Positions 1-10,962 of a DNA stretch of 64,000 bases are shown here, piece by piece. The notes under the pieces are model-generated. The model did no database searches and was not told the origin of the DNA. It saw only the letters and a program-made list of their open reading frames with translations. The stretch's first letter is position 1. The number at the start of each line of letters is the position of its first letter. This stretch comes from Saururus chinensis (lineage: Eukaryota > Streptophyta > Magnoliopsida > Piperales > Saururaceae), in contig CP141146.1 in the NCBI GenBank assembly GCA_035235625.1, forward strand, positions 986,501 through 1,050,500. Direction: 5' to 3'. Made by a program: the position numbers and the translations under genes.

Positions 1-549
1 TAACTCTCTCTCCTGAACTTGGAGATGCACGTTCTTGATATTGTTGTGCTTGTATTAACGAGCCCTATCAACCAAGATCCTTAGTAATTTTGAATTTTTA
101 AAATGGGCCCCACCAATATAATATGCTTTTTGAGACTCAAATCAATAGGAGGGGTAACAATTGAAAATTAATGGAATATTTGATTTCGAAGTGAGGGGCT
201 GGGAACTGGAATTACCTCGCAAGGTGATTCGGTCATCATAGCCATTTCCAGCTAAAAACGGCTTGAAATGAATTTACAGGGGAAATTTTAATTTTGCCCA
301 CTTTCCGTACCCAACCACTATTTCGGTTATTCCGGAGGGAATTGGGGCCTACATTCCACATCCAAACAGCCCCATAATCTATGACTTGTTAGTGGAGTTG
401 GAAAAGATGATTTAGCTTGAAGAGGACAAAAATCAGTAATTCGATTTTCCCAAGGAATCTCTTGCATTAAATTTGGTTAGGTTTTTATAGACCTAAAAAA
501 TTACTGTTTGGTAACTCCTAATACAACTCTAATAATTTAAAACGACTTG

Positions 550-635
<86 letters not shown>

Positions 636-2739
636 TTTATTTATTTAATAGAACACTCCAATCTACTTCAAATAGGATCTCTACTTAGACGTGAACATCT
701 CTTGACAGCAATTATCAGTCATCATTTCAAGTGCGCAAAAACTGCTCCAGTTTGAAAATCATAACCAAATCTCTCGATGTAGATATAATCCTTGTGTATA
801 TCACTAGGTTTATTTGGTATGGTTATTATATTAGCTCTTTCGCAGAATTTCTTCAACATTTGAATGTTCACAAAATGATGTTGGAAACTTGATATATTGG
901 ATCTATATTGTTACGTAGTGTATTCTCATGATTGTTGATTAATGTATACATTGTTATCAATTACTGGGTGCAAAAGGCAGGCTTTTACCTGATTAATGTA
1001 GTTTGTTTGGAATCAGTTATTTTCAGTTAAGTTGTAGCTGTTCCCTACATACATTATATTTTTCTGCATGTTTTTACGCATTACAGTATATTGAGTTCTT
1101 TGTTTATGAGTTGTAGAAGTGTTGAGTGCTACAACAAGAAATTTAAATACTGGCTATAGATACCCATCCACCTTCTGGCTAAGCAAAATGGTTGGAAGCA
1201 GGTTGGCATTCATGTGGGCACTTGGTGAATAGAATGTAATTTTCTTAAAGACAACTATCTTGGAAAAATCTAGTATTTCTCATTAATTGTCAGTGCTTGA
1301 ACACGTATGCATCATATAGGAGTGGTTTGTCTGTTTGATTGTCATTTTTTAATCGTGTCGTGCTGGCATAATGTAGCTTCTTTCTTATTTTTCATCTACT
1401 TGCCAAAATAGGGGGTTATGGAAAACAAGTAGATTTAAGGGCATTTTGTGCATAATTATCATTTATTATTTTCTGCTAATAATAAATTTTTTTTCTGAAC
1501 TGTTTGAGCGGAAAAGACAAAGAAGTTGGGATAATTAAGGAAACAGGAGCCTGTGGATGAAATGAGGAGGGAGTTTGAGGAAAAGGATAGTTATTCTGAA
1601 TGAAACAGAAGTATGAGAGAATTATTAAAAAAACAAAATGCAGTTTAGAGTTCATTGACATGTAGGGAAGATGATGTTACTTTAGGGAAGTTAATGTGCA
1701 TTTGAAGGATAAAACTAAGGATTGGAGAAAGAAAAACTTTTTTTACCTCTATTAGAATATTAACCTTTCTTTAGGCTCTCCAGTATAAATTCTATAGTCA
1801 AGACCATAAAACTGATATTTGCATATGAATATTGATGGTTCCTAGTATGGTTAAATATGTACACAGTACATCTTAGATAGCACAATAGTTGAAAGGACTC
1901 AATCTAATTGGGCCTAAGAACCGATGCTAGCAGTTAGTTTAATTGGGAACAAACATATATACCCAACTAGAAGATGATGTCAATGGTGCTAATGCTGATG
2001 CTGATGCTGATGATATATCTCTTGTTTTCTGTTAAAGAAGCTGCAGAAAATTTATAATTTTTTTTTTTGAACCTCAAGATATTGAATTTTTAAAGGAGGT
2101 TGTGAGAACCGTTGAGAACTTTTTATGCATTCTCCAAGAGATGGATTGCTGAAATTCAATTAAAAAGGTTATACCGTGTATAAGTTACTGCTCATTCTAC
2201 CTGTACAATTTGCATTTTATGATTCGGATTCATGTCACTCATGGTTTTTGGTGTAATCTGCAGAATTTGCATATACCAAGTTTGTTTTTATATTTGGATA
2301 GCTTCTTTCTAATTTTTGCGGAATGGTTATGACTATAGGCTGGTTTTATAATGTTCTCATTAGGTAGTGTTACACTGCAAAGTTTGAAATTTGTGAAACT
2401 TTAAATGTTGGCTCCTATACAACCTTGTCACCAGGGAGGATGGAAATAGTGTCCTTCCAATAGGGAGTCCACTTGGAATCAGTCTAATCTGATATATCAA
2501 CTCTGTTCATATCGTTGGGGTGGGAGGTGCATTTTATTGGGCGGGAAATTAGTGGAACCCGATCAGAATGGTTTTTTTTTAAATCCTCCCCCTAGCTGCA
2601 TGTGGCCATGACAGTGTGCCCTTTCAAACATGGAGTATTAAAACCCCATCCTATCTTTATGCATATTTTGTTTCTTCTATTTTGTTGCATTCTGACAACT
2701 CTTCTCATTATCTAGACTCTTTTGTTGGTTGATCTTCAG
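1..2739 (+). other. Intronic or upstream sequence of the PWWP-type gene
   Basis: No coding exon was recognised here. The first clear coding sequence starts at 2740 behind a good splice acceptor (TTCAG), and its first codon is split, so at least one exon lies further 5'. This stretch is therefore most likely a long intron. It holds a pure TA repeat at 552-632 and a short run of GCTGAT units near 1990-2010. The N-terminal PWWP-coding exons expected for the family were not found and probably lie outside the window. Confidence 0.45.
552..632. repeat. (TA)n microsatellite, about 81 bp
   Basis: An uninterrupted TA dinucleotide run lies within the probable intron of the PWWP-type gene. Such runs are length-variable and can extrude cruciforms. 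No other function is suggested by the sequence. Confidence 0.95.
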
Positions 2740-4085
2740 ATTCGGCTCAAGTGCTTGCAGTGAGGGAACCCTCAAACTCTGGTAACAGTGCTGGAAAGGG
2801 GCAAATGCAGGAACTTGAAGATTTTGATGAGTCAGCTTTGTCTAGTTATTGCTCTCATTCTCACATGTATGAGCAGACTTCTGGTATCTCAGCAGATGTG
2901 GCAGGCTCAAAGTGGCAGTTGAAAGGGAAACGGAATATTCGCAATGCATTTAAGAGACCTTCAGAGGTAATGGACACCAATCATTCTTCTGCTGCTGAGA
3001 AATGCAACGGTTCCAATCAAGTGACAGTTTATGACAGCAAGAAGAACACCTTGATGAAGAGAACTAGCCAAAGGGCCCTGGGAGGAGCGTTGTATGGTAG
3101 ACGAGATGACCCAATATATGATTATTATTATGATGATGATGATGAAGATGAAGATGAAGATGAAGAGGATGATGATGATGGTGATGGTGATCATGTCAAT
3201 GAAGGTGATGGTTTGGCAGAAAATGATTTGATTGATAACTCATTAATAGAATATGGAAGCAACAGATATCCATTCATGTCTAAGATGCATTCTAGACAAG
3301 AAATAAGTGACGATGATACTACTGATTTGGATGATGACTCTGAACCTGGTCTCAGAGGATACTGGGGAGAGTCTGATGAGTGTTTCAACCCATATTATGT
3401 TGGTCATCTTGGCAACAGTTTAAATATGCTTGTGGATGTTGATCTCAAGGTCCAAGTGAGTTATAAACGGGAGCAGGTGCCACTTGTTTCCCTCATGAGT
3501 CGATTGAATGGAAAGGCTATTATTGGTCACCCATTACAGGTAGAAAAGTTGGAAGATGGTTCCTCTCAACTCTTGTTTCCCAGGAATGACATAGGTGAGG
3601 GACCATTGGCATATGATGATGATGATGGAAATTCAGGACTTCAGCCAGTGTGGCGAACAGCCAGAAGGACAGTCATGCATCGTGTTCCACGGTCTCATCC
3701 ATCTTCTGCATTTGATGCTGATGAAACTGACCTTGCTCAGTACTCAGATATCGAACATAGGTCAAAATCTTATGTTGGTTCTTTTAATAATAAGGGCAGA
3801 CCAGTGAAGAAAAATAGTTCTCGCTCACAGGGTGCCCTTTCTGAGAAAAAAATTTCAAAAAAACAGTTGAAAAAAGTAAGCCTGTCCAGTCAAAAGACAA
3901 GAACACTCTCTTCAATTGCCACTGAACAGAGGCTTAGTGATTACATTCCAGCAGCTAAAAGTGACCGACCCGTCAAACCGGAGGGTGTGACACCAATTGC
4001 ATGTGTCCCGGTGAAGTTAGTCTTCAGTAGAATAAAAGAAGCAGTTGGGAAGGTACCATCCTTACCAGAAAGAAAGTTGTCATAG
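2740..4085 (+). CDS. PWWP-domain family chromatin protein, last exon only (partial)
   Basis: This is the large terminal exon of a plant protein of the family that includes Arabidopsis At1g51745 and At3g21295, annotated as Tudor/PWWP/MBT proteins. It is open from a split codon at 2740 (reading (x)AT-S-A-Q-V-L-A-V-R) to a TAG at 4083-4085. Family hallmarks are the GSKWQLKGKRNIRN block, a long Asp/Glu tract, the central block VDVDLKVQVSYKREQVPLVS followed by MSRLNGKAIIGHPLQVEKLEDG, and a basic Ser/Lys-rich tail ending near PVKLVFSRIKEAVGKVP. No catalytic domain is visible. PWWP relatives bind methylated histone tails or DNA, and the N-terminal PWWP domain itself is not in this window. The acidic tract is encoded by a run of GAT/GAA codons at about 3120-3190. 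The family assignment rests on recalled conserved blocks. The protein is incomplete at its N-terminus. Confidence 0.75.
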
Positions 4086-6870
4086 GAGTTTTGGCAGCAC
4101 ATTTCTAGACAGTTCTTTTATGCAAATGCCGAAAGTGCCCTACCTACATGGCAGGATTATCATCGGTTTACTTATGTCAGTGTTCTCATGTTTCAAGTTG
4201 ACAACGTTCAATCTCCCGTTTATACTCGTGGGAGGAAATTAGTAGCTGAACAGTTATACATCCTTTCTAGTGACCCAATGTAAATCTTGTTTTAGCATAA
4301 AGTTCTGTATGTAATTTATTTGAAACTGCTTCTGGGAAATTGAAGACTAGGAGTAGAGTAGTTGGATACACCTCAAGATAATGATATCTTTTAGTAATGA
4401 AGTTCAGGAAATGAGCTGAAGTTCAATTTGAAGATATGGCTCACGAGTTGTAAAATAATTAGCTTTTTGAATTTTTTATCGAGCACTCATCAATGGGGTG
4501 AGGAAACATGTAGCATGTGATTAGTGTAGAAGCAGAAACTATCCTATATTTACCGGCCGTGGATGTTTATTCACGTGTACAATATTTTGTTCTTCTTCTT
4601 AATAAGTTAGTAACCTTTTAAGAAGACTTTGGGAAGAGTTTTTCTTATTAATGGTTTTTTTTATCTCCTATATAATTGTTTGCATATGCTTATGAGAGGT
4701 AGTGTGTAGTTCCTTGATACATTTGATAGGTTTTATTACGACCCTGTGCAACTGGAATAAGGACCCAAACATCAAATGCGTGTTTGGTAGGTGATGAGAC
4801 TATTAGCATTAGTGGTGTTTGAAAATGGAACTCATCAATCAATCCGGCGCACGTGCGAATCAGGGGATTTTTTCGTTTCTTTTCTTTGTTTTGTTTCGTG
4901 GTAATTTAAAGGCAGCCAAGTGCGCCCCAGGTCCCAACCATGTCATGCCTTATAGAAAGCAGATCCATCGCGGCTTACGGCAGGCATCCTGAGGATCGTA
5001 ATAGCTATAATCAATAGTAATGCTTCCGTCCATTTTCATTGCCTATTTTTATTCTTTATTTTGTTTTTTGTTTTTTCGATTGACACAAGTCCCACCTACG
5101 AGAAGAGGAAAGATACACAGACCACGGGGAGGTTTTCCATGCCACTTTCTCATATGGAAAGTGGCTTTTAAATCCTCTACAAGTTCTTTTTAAAAATAAT
5201 AATGAGATTAGGAGTCAACTTTGATAATAAAAAAAATAAGTTAATTTTAAAAAAAATAAAAAATTAATTTCAAGTAAAAAAGGGAATAATTTTAAAGTGA
5301 CAGGGGGTTTCTGACGATGTTTGATTGGAGAAGAAAGTAACTTTTCACCCACAATATGACAAATAAAAAAGAGACTAAAATACCAAATAAGGGGCTCTTT
5401 GGATGCCATGTGGGAAAGTGGCTTTTAACGCCTAGAATGTCCTTTTTTTTTTATGATAGTCTATTTTAATATAAAATAAGCTAAAAATTATATTTTATGA
5501 CAATTTAAACATAATTGACCCAAAATCTCATTTTTTTAAAGAACCCTCCTCTCACCATCATTTTACTTAGTTTCTTCTTTATATTTGAGGATATTTTTGC
5601 CATTTTATGCACAAAAATTAAAACTGAGCTGATATGCATTCCTCTATAAAAATTATTAAAATAGAGAAAACAAACATAATCTCATTTTAATTTATTTTTT
5701 AGAAAGAAAAATTATTAAAATTTTAACTTCCATATACAAGATAACCTCCTTTTATACTCCATTCGTTTTACAAATAAATCCTTCATTTGCCCTTACAACA
5801 ATTAAACAATAATATGCTCAGTTTTGTATGTGTTGTATACAAGTGTTTGATATAATTCCTCAACCCACACTTTTAAACTAGGATATACGGCCTGCATCAT
5901 TTTTCTTTCTTACTTAAAAAGCCCATTTCCATTCTTCAAAATATATTTATTTTTTATTTAATTTTTTGAAAAGAAAAGAGCCTTCCTAATTCTTATTTAA
6001 AGGGTATCCGAATGAGCGCTAGGAAGAGGGTGCGTGAAAGGAAATCTTAATTGCCCATTCTCTGATTGAAGTTGACACCTTCTAATTCTTTTTTTGTTTT
6101 GTTTTTAGAACCCAAAAAATGCCTCTACTAGCTGAAATGCCATCCTATCACCCAAAAGGGCGACTAATTGAACTAGGAAAGAGAAAAGAACGAGTCTTTC
6201 ACTGGGTCCAAAACCTGATGCAAGTATGCAACGACAAAATGCACATTCCATTAGCATACCAAGAAAGGAACTGAAAAGGCAAATTTTTAATTTTTGATCG
6301 GACAGAAAGTTTGACAAATGCAACACAAAAACTAGAATGAGATAAGGAGGAAGTCAAGGAAGGAAGGTGCCACAACGAACTCCGGAAAGCAGACAGTCCA
6401 CGATTGGGGAAGGGAAAGACAGAGACTGCGCCAGCCCTTGAGACGCAAGGAAAATGAACAATTCCGTACTCTCTCTCTGACTCGATGCCAATTGAGCAGG
6501 CCCCCACATTGTGCCTGCCCGTCCGTCCGTCCGTCCGTCAACTCACTAGCCAAAATAGCTGCGAATATGCCTTCCCCAGATTCATCTCTCGAGATGGCCA
6601 AATTCAACATACCATCTCATTTCAAAATCCCCCTCCTCCTCCGGTTCCGTTTCCAACGGAGGGCGGCGGCAACTAGAGGAGGCGACGAGCCAAAAAAAAT
6701 ACTCAGTATAGTAGAAGCGAGGAGGGAAAGGGTGATGCCGTTAGTAGACGGGAACCGTTAGTCGTACGCCCCTTTTGTCCTGTTACGGACCACGGAGTGA
6801 GCTGAGGTAGGTGACAGAAAACGGATAAAGTAATGCTGTCTTCCCCACCAGTCCTCCTCTTCCATCATTC
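4086..6870. other. Intergenic region between the PWWP-type and LEA genes
   Basis: The first 200-300 bases are probably the 3' UTR of the PWWP-type gene. The rest is AT-rich and shows no conserved coding sequence. A 14-base string around AAAGTGGCTTTTAA occurs twice, near 5158 and 5414, each preceded by a CATGYSR-like context, which hints at an old dispersed repeat. A short (CCGT)n run sits at about 6521-6539. The last 150 bases are the presumed promoter of the LEA gene. Confidence 0.5.
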
Positions 6871-6872
6871 AC

Positions 6873-6880
6873 TATAAAAT
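6873..6880 (+). promoter_or_regulatory. TATA box candidate of the LEA gene
   Basis: TATAAAAT lies about 107 bases upstream of the LEA start codon, followed by a CT-rich leader. Position and context fit a core promoter. No ACGTG-type ABRE was noticed in the nearest 200 bases. Confidence 0.45.
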
Positions 6881-6986
6881 CTCCTTTGCCCACTCCTCTT
6901 CCCTTCCCATTTTAGCACTCCCCAATTTCTCTCTCCTCCATTTTTTCTATTAAGTCTCTTCTCCTATTCTCTAGCGACTCTGTTGT

Positions 6987-7966
6987 ATGGCAGCCAACTT
7001 GCAGGGGCGCGGGATCGCCAGCGTCGGGAAGCGATTCGTCGGTCGGCTCCGGACCGATTACTTCCGGCCGCCTCTTGCCTCTTCTGCTGCTTCTGCCAGG
7101 TACCTCCTATTTTTCTCTTTCACCTCGTTTTATTTTCTGGAATCTGGATCTCGTCTTGCCTTTTTTGTTGATGTCCACTTTTGCCCGCTCTCGCGGATCG
7201 CTTTTAAAACTCGGGAGCTGCCCAACCATCATCTGCTCTGCACCTGCTCTAATATGCCTTTGTTTATCCTAATCTACTTTTCTCCGCCAAACACCTTCCT
7301 CCTCCTCGTCCTGCCTTCGCTTTTGCTGGAACTTGTCTTTGATCATTCTCCCAACCACCTCACCTAACACTGTATGTTGGGGAATTGGGATATGGGACCT
7401 ACACAGGTACAAATAGTAGTTGCAGTCACATCCTCTCAGTGTTGGATTTATCTCATTCCCCTTCCCTTTTTCATTTCACAAGAAAAATGAGATGGTAAAG
7501 TCGCCTTGTGAAGGGTCAACAAAGTTAACTAGCAAATAGCCTTTTCTCTCCCTCTCTCTCTCCTCCTTATACATACACACTTGATGATGGCTGTAGCAAC
7601 AGTGACTAAATTTGCATTATATCCCCTTCAGAAACAAGGAACGTGCTTGCTGATTTGGTAGTCTTCCATTTCACAGCTGGGGTGATTGATGGTGAATTTT
7701 GCAGGAGAAGCGCGCACGTCTCCTCCTACGACAAGAACCCGGACGAGTCGGTGCGCCCGGCGGTGGTGCCGGACGATGTGATCCAGCCGCACTCCGACAA
7801 GTACTGGGGCCCCCACCCGACGACTGGAGTCTTCGGTCCCGGCCAAGAGCCTGCCGCTACCGTTGCTGCCACTGAACATCCAGCTGCTCCAGGGGATGGT
7901 TCGGTGCTGGAGCAGCAAGTCTGGTTTCGCCCTCTGGAGGACGTTGACAAGCCCCAGTCCACCTAA
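6987..7966 (+). CDS. Late embryogenesis abundant protein (LEA_3/SAG21-like), two exons
   Basis: Two exons, 6987-7099 and 7705-7966, join across a GT-AG intron of 605 bp in frame to give 124 residues. The N-terminus is rich in Arg, Ala and Ser and lacks acidic residues until Asp24, typical of a mitochondrial presequence. The mature part starts near YDKNPDESVRP and carries the motif DKYWGPHPTTGVFGP, which resembles the W-x-P-D-P-x-T-G-x-Y-x-P block of LEA_3 proteins, and ends with VLEQQVWFRPLEDVDKP. Such small, soluble, mostly disordered proteins are linked to desiccation, cold and oxidative stress, often in mitochondria. The start was chosen because it opens the presequence and lies just after a TATA box and CT-rich leader. 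The LEA class is assigned from motif memory and could be a neighbouring LEA subgroup. Confidence 0.7.
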
Positions 7967-8484
7967 GATTGGTCGCACAACTTCCACCTGCCCGAGAGGG
8001 AGACTCAGAGAGTCCTTTGTCTCCTTCTCACTTATCTTTTTTACGTATCCAGTATATTTGCCTATTATCCAGCTGAACATCTGGTTAATATTGCTGTAAG
8101 AAAGGCCTAGTACCGTGCCGTGCTATTGTGCCTGTATCATGCTCTTGTCGTTACACCAAGAGCCGGGATCACCGGAAGCTAAAGCGTACAGCTTTGTACT
8201 CTGCGTTTGGTGGTTGGTTGGCTGGTTTATATACATAAATAAGAATGAGCTTTCAGCTTGTTGGTTGGCTTATACATCTTCACAAAGATTGATTCATTGG
8301 CTCCTATCCGTTTAATTTGTTGCATCTTTTAACTTTAAGTTTGTTGGTTGCTTGGTAGGTAGGTTTATATACATACATAAGAATGAGCTTATAACTTGTT
8401 GGTTGGTTTATACATCTTTACAAAGATTGATTAATTGCCTCCTATCCGTTTAATTTGCTAGCCTAACGTGTAAGTAAGAAGCAA
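7967..8484. other. Convergent intergenic region between LEA and PPR genes
   Basis: This is the 3' side of both neighbouring genes. It should contain the LEA 3' UTR and poly(A) region, and beyond that a direct repeat of about 120 bp in two copies (listed separately). No coding sequence was seen. Confidence 0.6.
8205..8460. repeat. Two-copy direct repeat, unit about 120 bp
   Basis: Copy 1 is about 8205-8322 and copy 2 about 8339-8460, on a period near 134. Both run from GTTTG-TGGTTG through TATATACATA, AAGAATGAGCTT and ACAAAGATTGATT to CTCCTATCCGTTTAATTTG, with scattered substitutions. Copy 2 ends 25 bases before the PPR stop codon, so the repeat may form part of that gene's 3' UTR. Confidence 0.85.
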
Positions 8485-10650
8485 TCACCAAAAATCCCGA
8501 CAGGAACAGGTCCCTTCTTTGAAATGGTGGAAGCGGTTTCGATCTCTCACAACTATCTCTCGCCAGAAAACCTTAGAAATGAATTTTGTCAGTGTATGGC
8601 AATCGTTACAAACACGAAGGTTCTTCACCACCCTCAGTGGCATCCCGGCGCCTGTGCTAATTAACCCCAGAGCAATCGCCAACCTTTCACTGTGGAAACA
8701 CAAGGCGTGCTCTTCCTCCTCCTCCGCCATATTAGTTAAAGCATCCATGGCAGAGGGTACATAGCCCTGTTGCTTCGCACGCCCAACCATTTCCTCCAAC
8801 ATCATATGTATCTCCGTCCTCTTTGGGTGAGATTTATCTCCTGCTCGGAATTCATGCACCACACCGTCTAGTTCGATCATACTGCACCCTGGTGTCTTCT
8901 TCACCCTCTGCATTTTCATCTCCTTTCTCACATTCACTGCATCCCACAGCCTATTCGCTGAAGCATATATGTTCGACATAAGCACATATGCTCCATCCCG
9001 ATCAGGCTCCAGCTCCAGGAGAGTTTTCATGATCCTCTCCCCGAGCTCGACCTTTTTATGGACCCGACAAGCTCCAAACAGAGCTCCCCATACGTAGGCA
9101 TCCGGCTGAATTGGCATCTTCCTTATAAACTCCTCTGCTTCTTCCAAGAGCCCTGCTCGGCCTAGTAGGTCAACCATGCATCCATAATGCTCTATCTGAG
9201 GACTGAGACTGTACAATTTCGACATGTTATCGAAATGTTCTCGACCCTCTTCCACCAACCCGACATGGCTGCAGGCTGATAGAACTCCTACAAAGGTCAC
9301 CGCGTCTGGTTTTATCCCAGCAGTGGACATCTCGGAGAAGAGTCTCAATGCTTTCACCCCTTGCCCATGCATAGCAAATCCAACGATCATAGCTGTATAA
9401 GAATACACATCTCTAAACTTCATCTTGGCGAACACCTCCCTGGCCTGGCTTATGCTGCCACATTTTGCGTACATATCTACTAACGCATTGCCAATGAAAC
9501 CATCTTCGCGAATGGAGTTCTTCCGGACGTAGGCATGAATCCACCTGCCTAATTCGAGGGCCCCCAGATTTGCACATGAGTTGAGCACACAGACTAATGT
9601 GACATCGTCGGGTTCCACTCTCTCTGCTTGCATTCTCCGAAACGCGGCTAAGGCTTTCTGGAATTCCCCTTGCTGGGCAAGCCCCGAAATCAGCGCGTTC
9701 CAAGAAACCACATTTCTTTCAGGCATCGCCTCGAACACCCGGTAAGCGAATTCAGCATCCCCACACTTCAAGTACATGTCGACCAGAGCGTTTCCCACAA
9801 ACACGTCCACAGGCAACCGGTTGTCCTCGATGTATCTGTGTATCTTCCTGCCCAGGTCTAAATCACCCAGTTTTGAGCAAGCAGAAAGAACAGTGACAAT
9901 GGTTAACTCGTCCGCCACTAATTCAGCTTCTCCCATCTCCAGAAAGACCCGAATGGCTTGTTTTCCATTGCCTACTTTCGCATACCCAGAAATCAACGTG
10001 GTCCAGGAGACAAGGTCCCGCTGTGTACTTCCGTCGAAAAGCTTCTGACAGGAACCAGTTTCACCACAGACTGCATAAACCCTCATCAAAGTGTTATTCA
10101 CGTAAACGTCCGACTGCAGCGCAAGCTTGGCGGCCTGGGCATGGAGAGCTGCCCCCTGTGCCAGCGCCCGGGAGTCCGCGCACGCCTTGAGGAGAAACGG
10201 AAGCGTGAAATTGTCAGGAAGGTAGCCAGTCTCCAACATCCTACGATAGAGAGACAGGGTCCGGGCGAGGCTTTTCCCGCGGGAGGAGAAGCCCCGAATG
10301 ATGGTGTTGTAAATATAGTGGTTGGGGCTGTGGAGGGTGCGGAAGAGCGCGTGGGCGTAGTCAAGGTCGCCACGGGGGGAGACAGCGCAGAAGAAGAGGA
10401 GTTTGCTGAGGACGAGCTGGGTCTGCAAGGCCCTATTTTTTATGACAACTGCGTGGATTTGCTTGAGCTCGGGCATGGATTTGCAGGCTTCAAGTCTGTG
10501 GAGAAGGAAAGGAAATTGGTGGAAAGCGGTGGTAGTATTACAGATTGGGGAAGACTGGATGTGGGTGTGGAAGGGAGATGGCAGAGATATCATGGCGCGA
10601 CACTGCGGGGACTCTGCAACTCCAAAGCAAAGAGGAATAAGACAGAGCAT
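8485..10650 (-). CDS. PLS-class pentatricopeptide repeat protein with DYW domain
   Basis: The 721-codon frame is intronless, as is usual for plant PPR genes. After a hydrophobic/serine-rich N-terminus come tandem P, L and S motifs (for example NTLMRVYAVCG, NALVDMYLKCG, NALVDMYAKCG, VSWNALISG), then E and E+ motifs (HYGCMVDLLGRAG, YVLMSNIYAS, PGCSMIELDG), then a full DYW domain. The DYW cytidine-deaminase signature is intact: HSE in FHSERLAIA, and CNDCH with the paired zinc cysteines, ending CSCRDFW, a variant of the final D-Y-W. Proteins of this kind bind organelle RNA and carry out C-to-U editing in mitochondria or plastids. The first Met may not be the true start. Met20 (MISLPSPFH) at 10593 gives a more typical targeting peptide. 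Which RNA site is edited cannot be told by eye. Confidence 0.95.
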   Translation of the reverse strand: MLCLIPLCFGVAESPQCRAMISLPSPFHTHIQSSPICNTTTAFHQFPFLLHRLEACKSMPELKQIHAVVIKNRALQTQLVLSKLLFFCAVSPRGDLDYAHALFRTLHSPNHYIYNTIIRGFSSRGKSLARTLSLYRRMLETGYLPDNFTLPFLLKACADSRALAQGAALHAQAAKLALQSDVYVNNTLMRVYAVCGETGSCQKLFDGSTQRDLVSWTTLISGYAKVGNGKQAIRVFLEMGEAELVADELTIVTVLSACSKLGDLDLGRKIHRYIEDNRLPVDVFVGNALVDMYLKCGDAEFAYRVFEAMPERNVVSWNALISGLAQQGEFQKALAAFRRMQAERVEPDDVTLVCVLNSCANLGALELGRWIHAYVRKNSIREDGFIGNALVDMYAKCGSISQAREVFAKMKFRDVYSYTAMIVGFAMHGQGVKALRLFSEMSTAGIKPDAVTFVGVLSACSHVGLVEEGREHFDNMSKLYSLSPQIEHYGCMVDLLGRAGLLEEAEEFIRKMPIQPDAYVWGALFGACRVHKKVELGERIMKTLLELEPDRDGAYVLMSNIYASANRLWDAVNVRKEMKMQRVKKTPGCSMIELDGVVHEFRAGDKSHPKRTEIHMMLEEMVGRAKQQGYVPSAMDALTNMAEEEEEHALCFHSERLAIALGLISTGAGMPLRVVKNLRVCNDCHTLTKFISKVFWREIVVRDRNRFHHFKEGTCSCRDFW

Positions 10651-10714
10651 TTGTTCTGTTTTGTCCCTAAAAATAAACGTGGATAATTTTTAATCACGCA
10701 CCAACAACAACAAC

Positions 10715-10796
10715 GTCGCTTTGGCCGAGTGGTTAAGGCGTGTGCCTGCTAAGTACATGGGGTTTCCCCGCGAGAGTTCGAATCTCTCAGGCGACG
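10715..10796 (+). tRNA. tRNA-Ser, anticodon GCU
   Basis: An 82-base cloverleaf with a long variable arm typical of class II tRNAs. The acceptor stem GTCGCTT pairs with AGGCGAC (one G-T), the discriminator is G, the D-arm reads GGCCGAGTGGTTAAGGC, the anticodon loop is CTGCTAA with anticodon GCT, and the T-loop is TTCGAAT. No intron is present and CCA is not encoded. It is preceded by a CAACAACAAC tract, common just upstream of plant tRNA genes, and followed by T-runs that suit RNA polymerase III termination. Confidence 0.96.
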
Positions 10797-10962
10797 AATG
10801 GTTTCGTTTTTCTGTCATTCTTTTTTTTTTGAAGGATCCTTCAAGCTTCAACTGGATTTGGGCTTCAGCGCCATTGATGACATTATCCTGCTTCCTCATC
10901 ATTTGCTTCTGATATGTATTCCTTCCCCGCTTTCCTGTAAAGAAGCCGCCTGTAATTGAATA

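Noticed and set aside
6438..6761. Open frames just upstream of the LEA gene
   Set aside because: They lie in promoter sequence, include a (CCGT)n run and have no recognisable motif or splice link to the LEA exon.
9958..10686. A 242-codon open frame antisense to the DYW PPR gene
   Set aside because: It is a shadow of the GC-rich 5' part of a well-supported PPR gene and shows no family motif.
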